DNA of 47,945 nucleotides from Streptomyces sp. col6 (GTDB lineage: Bacteria; Actinomycetota; Actinomycetes; Streptomycetales; Streptomycetaceae), in NCBI RefSeq assembly GCF_008042035.1, contig NZ_RDBL01000006.1, positions 1,436,762 to 1,484,706 of the forward strand. The letters run 5' to 3'. The notes under the pieces were generated by a model, which had not been told where the DNA came from, did not search any database, and saw only the letters and a program-made list of their open reading frames with translations. Below are positions 47,319 through 47,945 of the stretch, piece by piece; position 1 is the stretch's first letter; every line of letters begins with the position of its first letter. A program made the translations under genes and the position numbers.

Positions 47319-47792
47319 TCAGACGCCCATGAGGGCCACGCACATGCCGCCCAGGGCGACGGCCTGGAGGGCGACCCGGGCGTTGATGACGCTGTCCCAG
47401 GTGCGTTGCAGGCCGCGGGCGTCGGGAGCGGTGCGGCAGTCCAGGGCGGCGTCGGTCAGCTCCTTGTTCACCGGGGCGCTGATCTTGTTGTAGACGGCCA
47501 GCCAGACCACCAGGGCCAGGGCCGCGATGCCCGCCGCGACGGCCGGCACGGCCTTGCCGTCGACGCCGGCGACGACCGCCGTGCCGACGGTCGCGACGAG
47601 GCCGAAGACACCGGGCACCGGCATCCGCTGGTCCCCGAAGCGGTGGATCTGGCCCATGGTGTTGGTGAGGACCCGGTCGTCGACGTGGGCCATGGCGGGC
47701 CGCTGCACGAGGGCGGAGAAGATGTCGGTGCCGTACACCACGGCGTTGGCCATGGTGGCCACCACGGCCAGCGTTTGCAGGAGCGCTTCCAT
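47319..47792 (-). CDS. DUF1772 / anthrone-oxygenase-family membrane protein
   Basis: A 157-residue protein with four hydrophobic helices (LLQTLAVVATMANAVVYGTDIF, GVFGLVATVGTAVVAGV, VAAGIAALALVVWLAVYNKI, ARVALQAVALGGMCVALMGV). Its pattern with RFGDQRMPV and NKELTD fits DUF1772, which includes anthrone oxygenases and many proteins of unknown role in polyketide clusters. I take ATG 47792, preceded by GAAGG; an in-frame ATG 66 bases upstream lacks a ribosome site. A cofactor-free oxygenation of an aromatic polyketide is a reasonable inference. Confidence 0.82.
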   Translation of the reverse strand: MEALLQTLAVVATMANAVVYGTDIFSALVQRPAMAHVDDRVLTNTMGQIHRFGDQRMPVPGVFGLVATVGTAVVAGVDGKAVPAVAAGIAALALVVWLAVYNKISAPVNKELTDAALDCRTAPDARGLQRTWDSVINARVALQAVALGGMCVALMGV

Positions 47793-47945
47793 CAACAACC
47801 ACCTTCGTCGGTCTACAGTCGGTGCTCCATCATCTGTCGATGACACTACAGAATTCATCGATTAAAGTTCTAGCGTTGACAGGAAGATTGTTCCGGAACC
47901 CCTTTGTTCCCCGGCGTTCCAGCCCGCCCCGCACCCCGTTCCGTC
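47793..47945. promoter_or_regulatory. Leader and promoter region of the DUF1772 gene, right edge
   Basis: AT-richer than its surroundings. CATCTGTCGATG and two CTACAG copies (about 47812 and 47846) could be regulator contacts. No gene is visible up to the window end. Confidence 0.35.

Noticed and set aside
47876..47881. TTGACA as a -35 element pointing right
   Set aside because: No acceptable -10 hexamer follows at 16-18 bp before the window ends.
1..47945. tRNA, rRNA, insertion sequence or integrase genes
   Set aside because: No tRNA-like or rRNA sequence was recognised, and no frame showed transposase or integrase motifs, so an integrative element bounded by attachment sites is not supported.

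Overview
The window is high-GC DNA of a Streptomyces-type actinomycete. The best evidence is a tap-tpg telomere-maintenance operon, gamma-butyrolactone/butenolide signalling genes (an AfsA-type synthase and ArpA-type receptors), SARP activators and rare TTA codons. The tap-tpg pair sits with parAB, a prim-pol and two superfamily-3 helicases, so this is most likely a linear plasmid (or plasmid-derived chromosome arm) carrying a specialised-metabolite cluster.

Layout. Positions 1-13,730 form the left biosynthetic arm: a UbiA prenyltransferase, an intact two-component system, a TetR/membrane-protein pair, a LuxR-type regulator coupled to a HAD phosphatase, an EntD-like phosphopantetheinyl transferase (PPTase), then a tight operon of acyl-AMP ligase, SDR, ACP, a short AfsA-like hotdog protein, YCII protein, FAD-linked oxidase and acyl-CoA carboxylase beta and epsilon. 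Positions 13,719-29,470 hold the replication and partition backbone. It contains a response regulator fused into the par operon (the ParB tail is a histidine-kinase remnant), parA, palindromic boxes, replicon A (small protein, helicase, prim-pol, iteron origin), a 3-kb signalling island (NmrA-like reductase, ArpA-like receptor, FAD monooxygenase), replicon B (small protein, helicase, iteron origin, no prim-pol), tap, tpg, a 31-bp-stem hairpin and half an origin copy. Positions 29,580-47,945 form the right biosynthetic arm: AfsA, a second receptor, three SARPs, a didomain cyclase, an acyl-CoA-dehydrogenase-like protein, two PPTases, a condensation-like protein, a second carboxylase pair, a tandem ACP, a ketosynthase-like protein, a ligase-like protein, a 36-residue peptide gene and a DUF1772 membrane protein.

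Logic. ARE-like operators lie in front of the NmrA/receptor pair, the FAD monooxygenase, afsA, the second receptor and all three SARPs, so a butenolide-type signal probably controls the SARPs. Direct heptamers at 11-bp pitch lie near several structural genes and look like SARP targets. Two carboxylase pairs would supply malonyl- or methylmalonyl-CoA, three PPTases would charge the ACPs, and the cyclase and DUF1772 protein point to polyketide-type chemistry. No intact ketosynthase is present. In the right arm the condensation, thioesterase, ketosynthase and ligase homologues all lack residues normally needed for catalysis although their frames are open.

Most unusual points: two colinear origins whose iterons differ by a fixed base change, the ParB-histidine kinase fusion, and the pseudoenzyme set around a tandem ACP.
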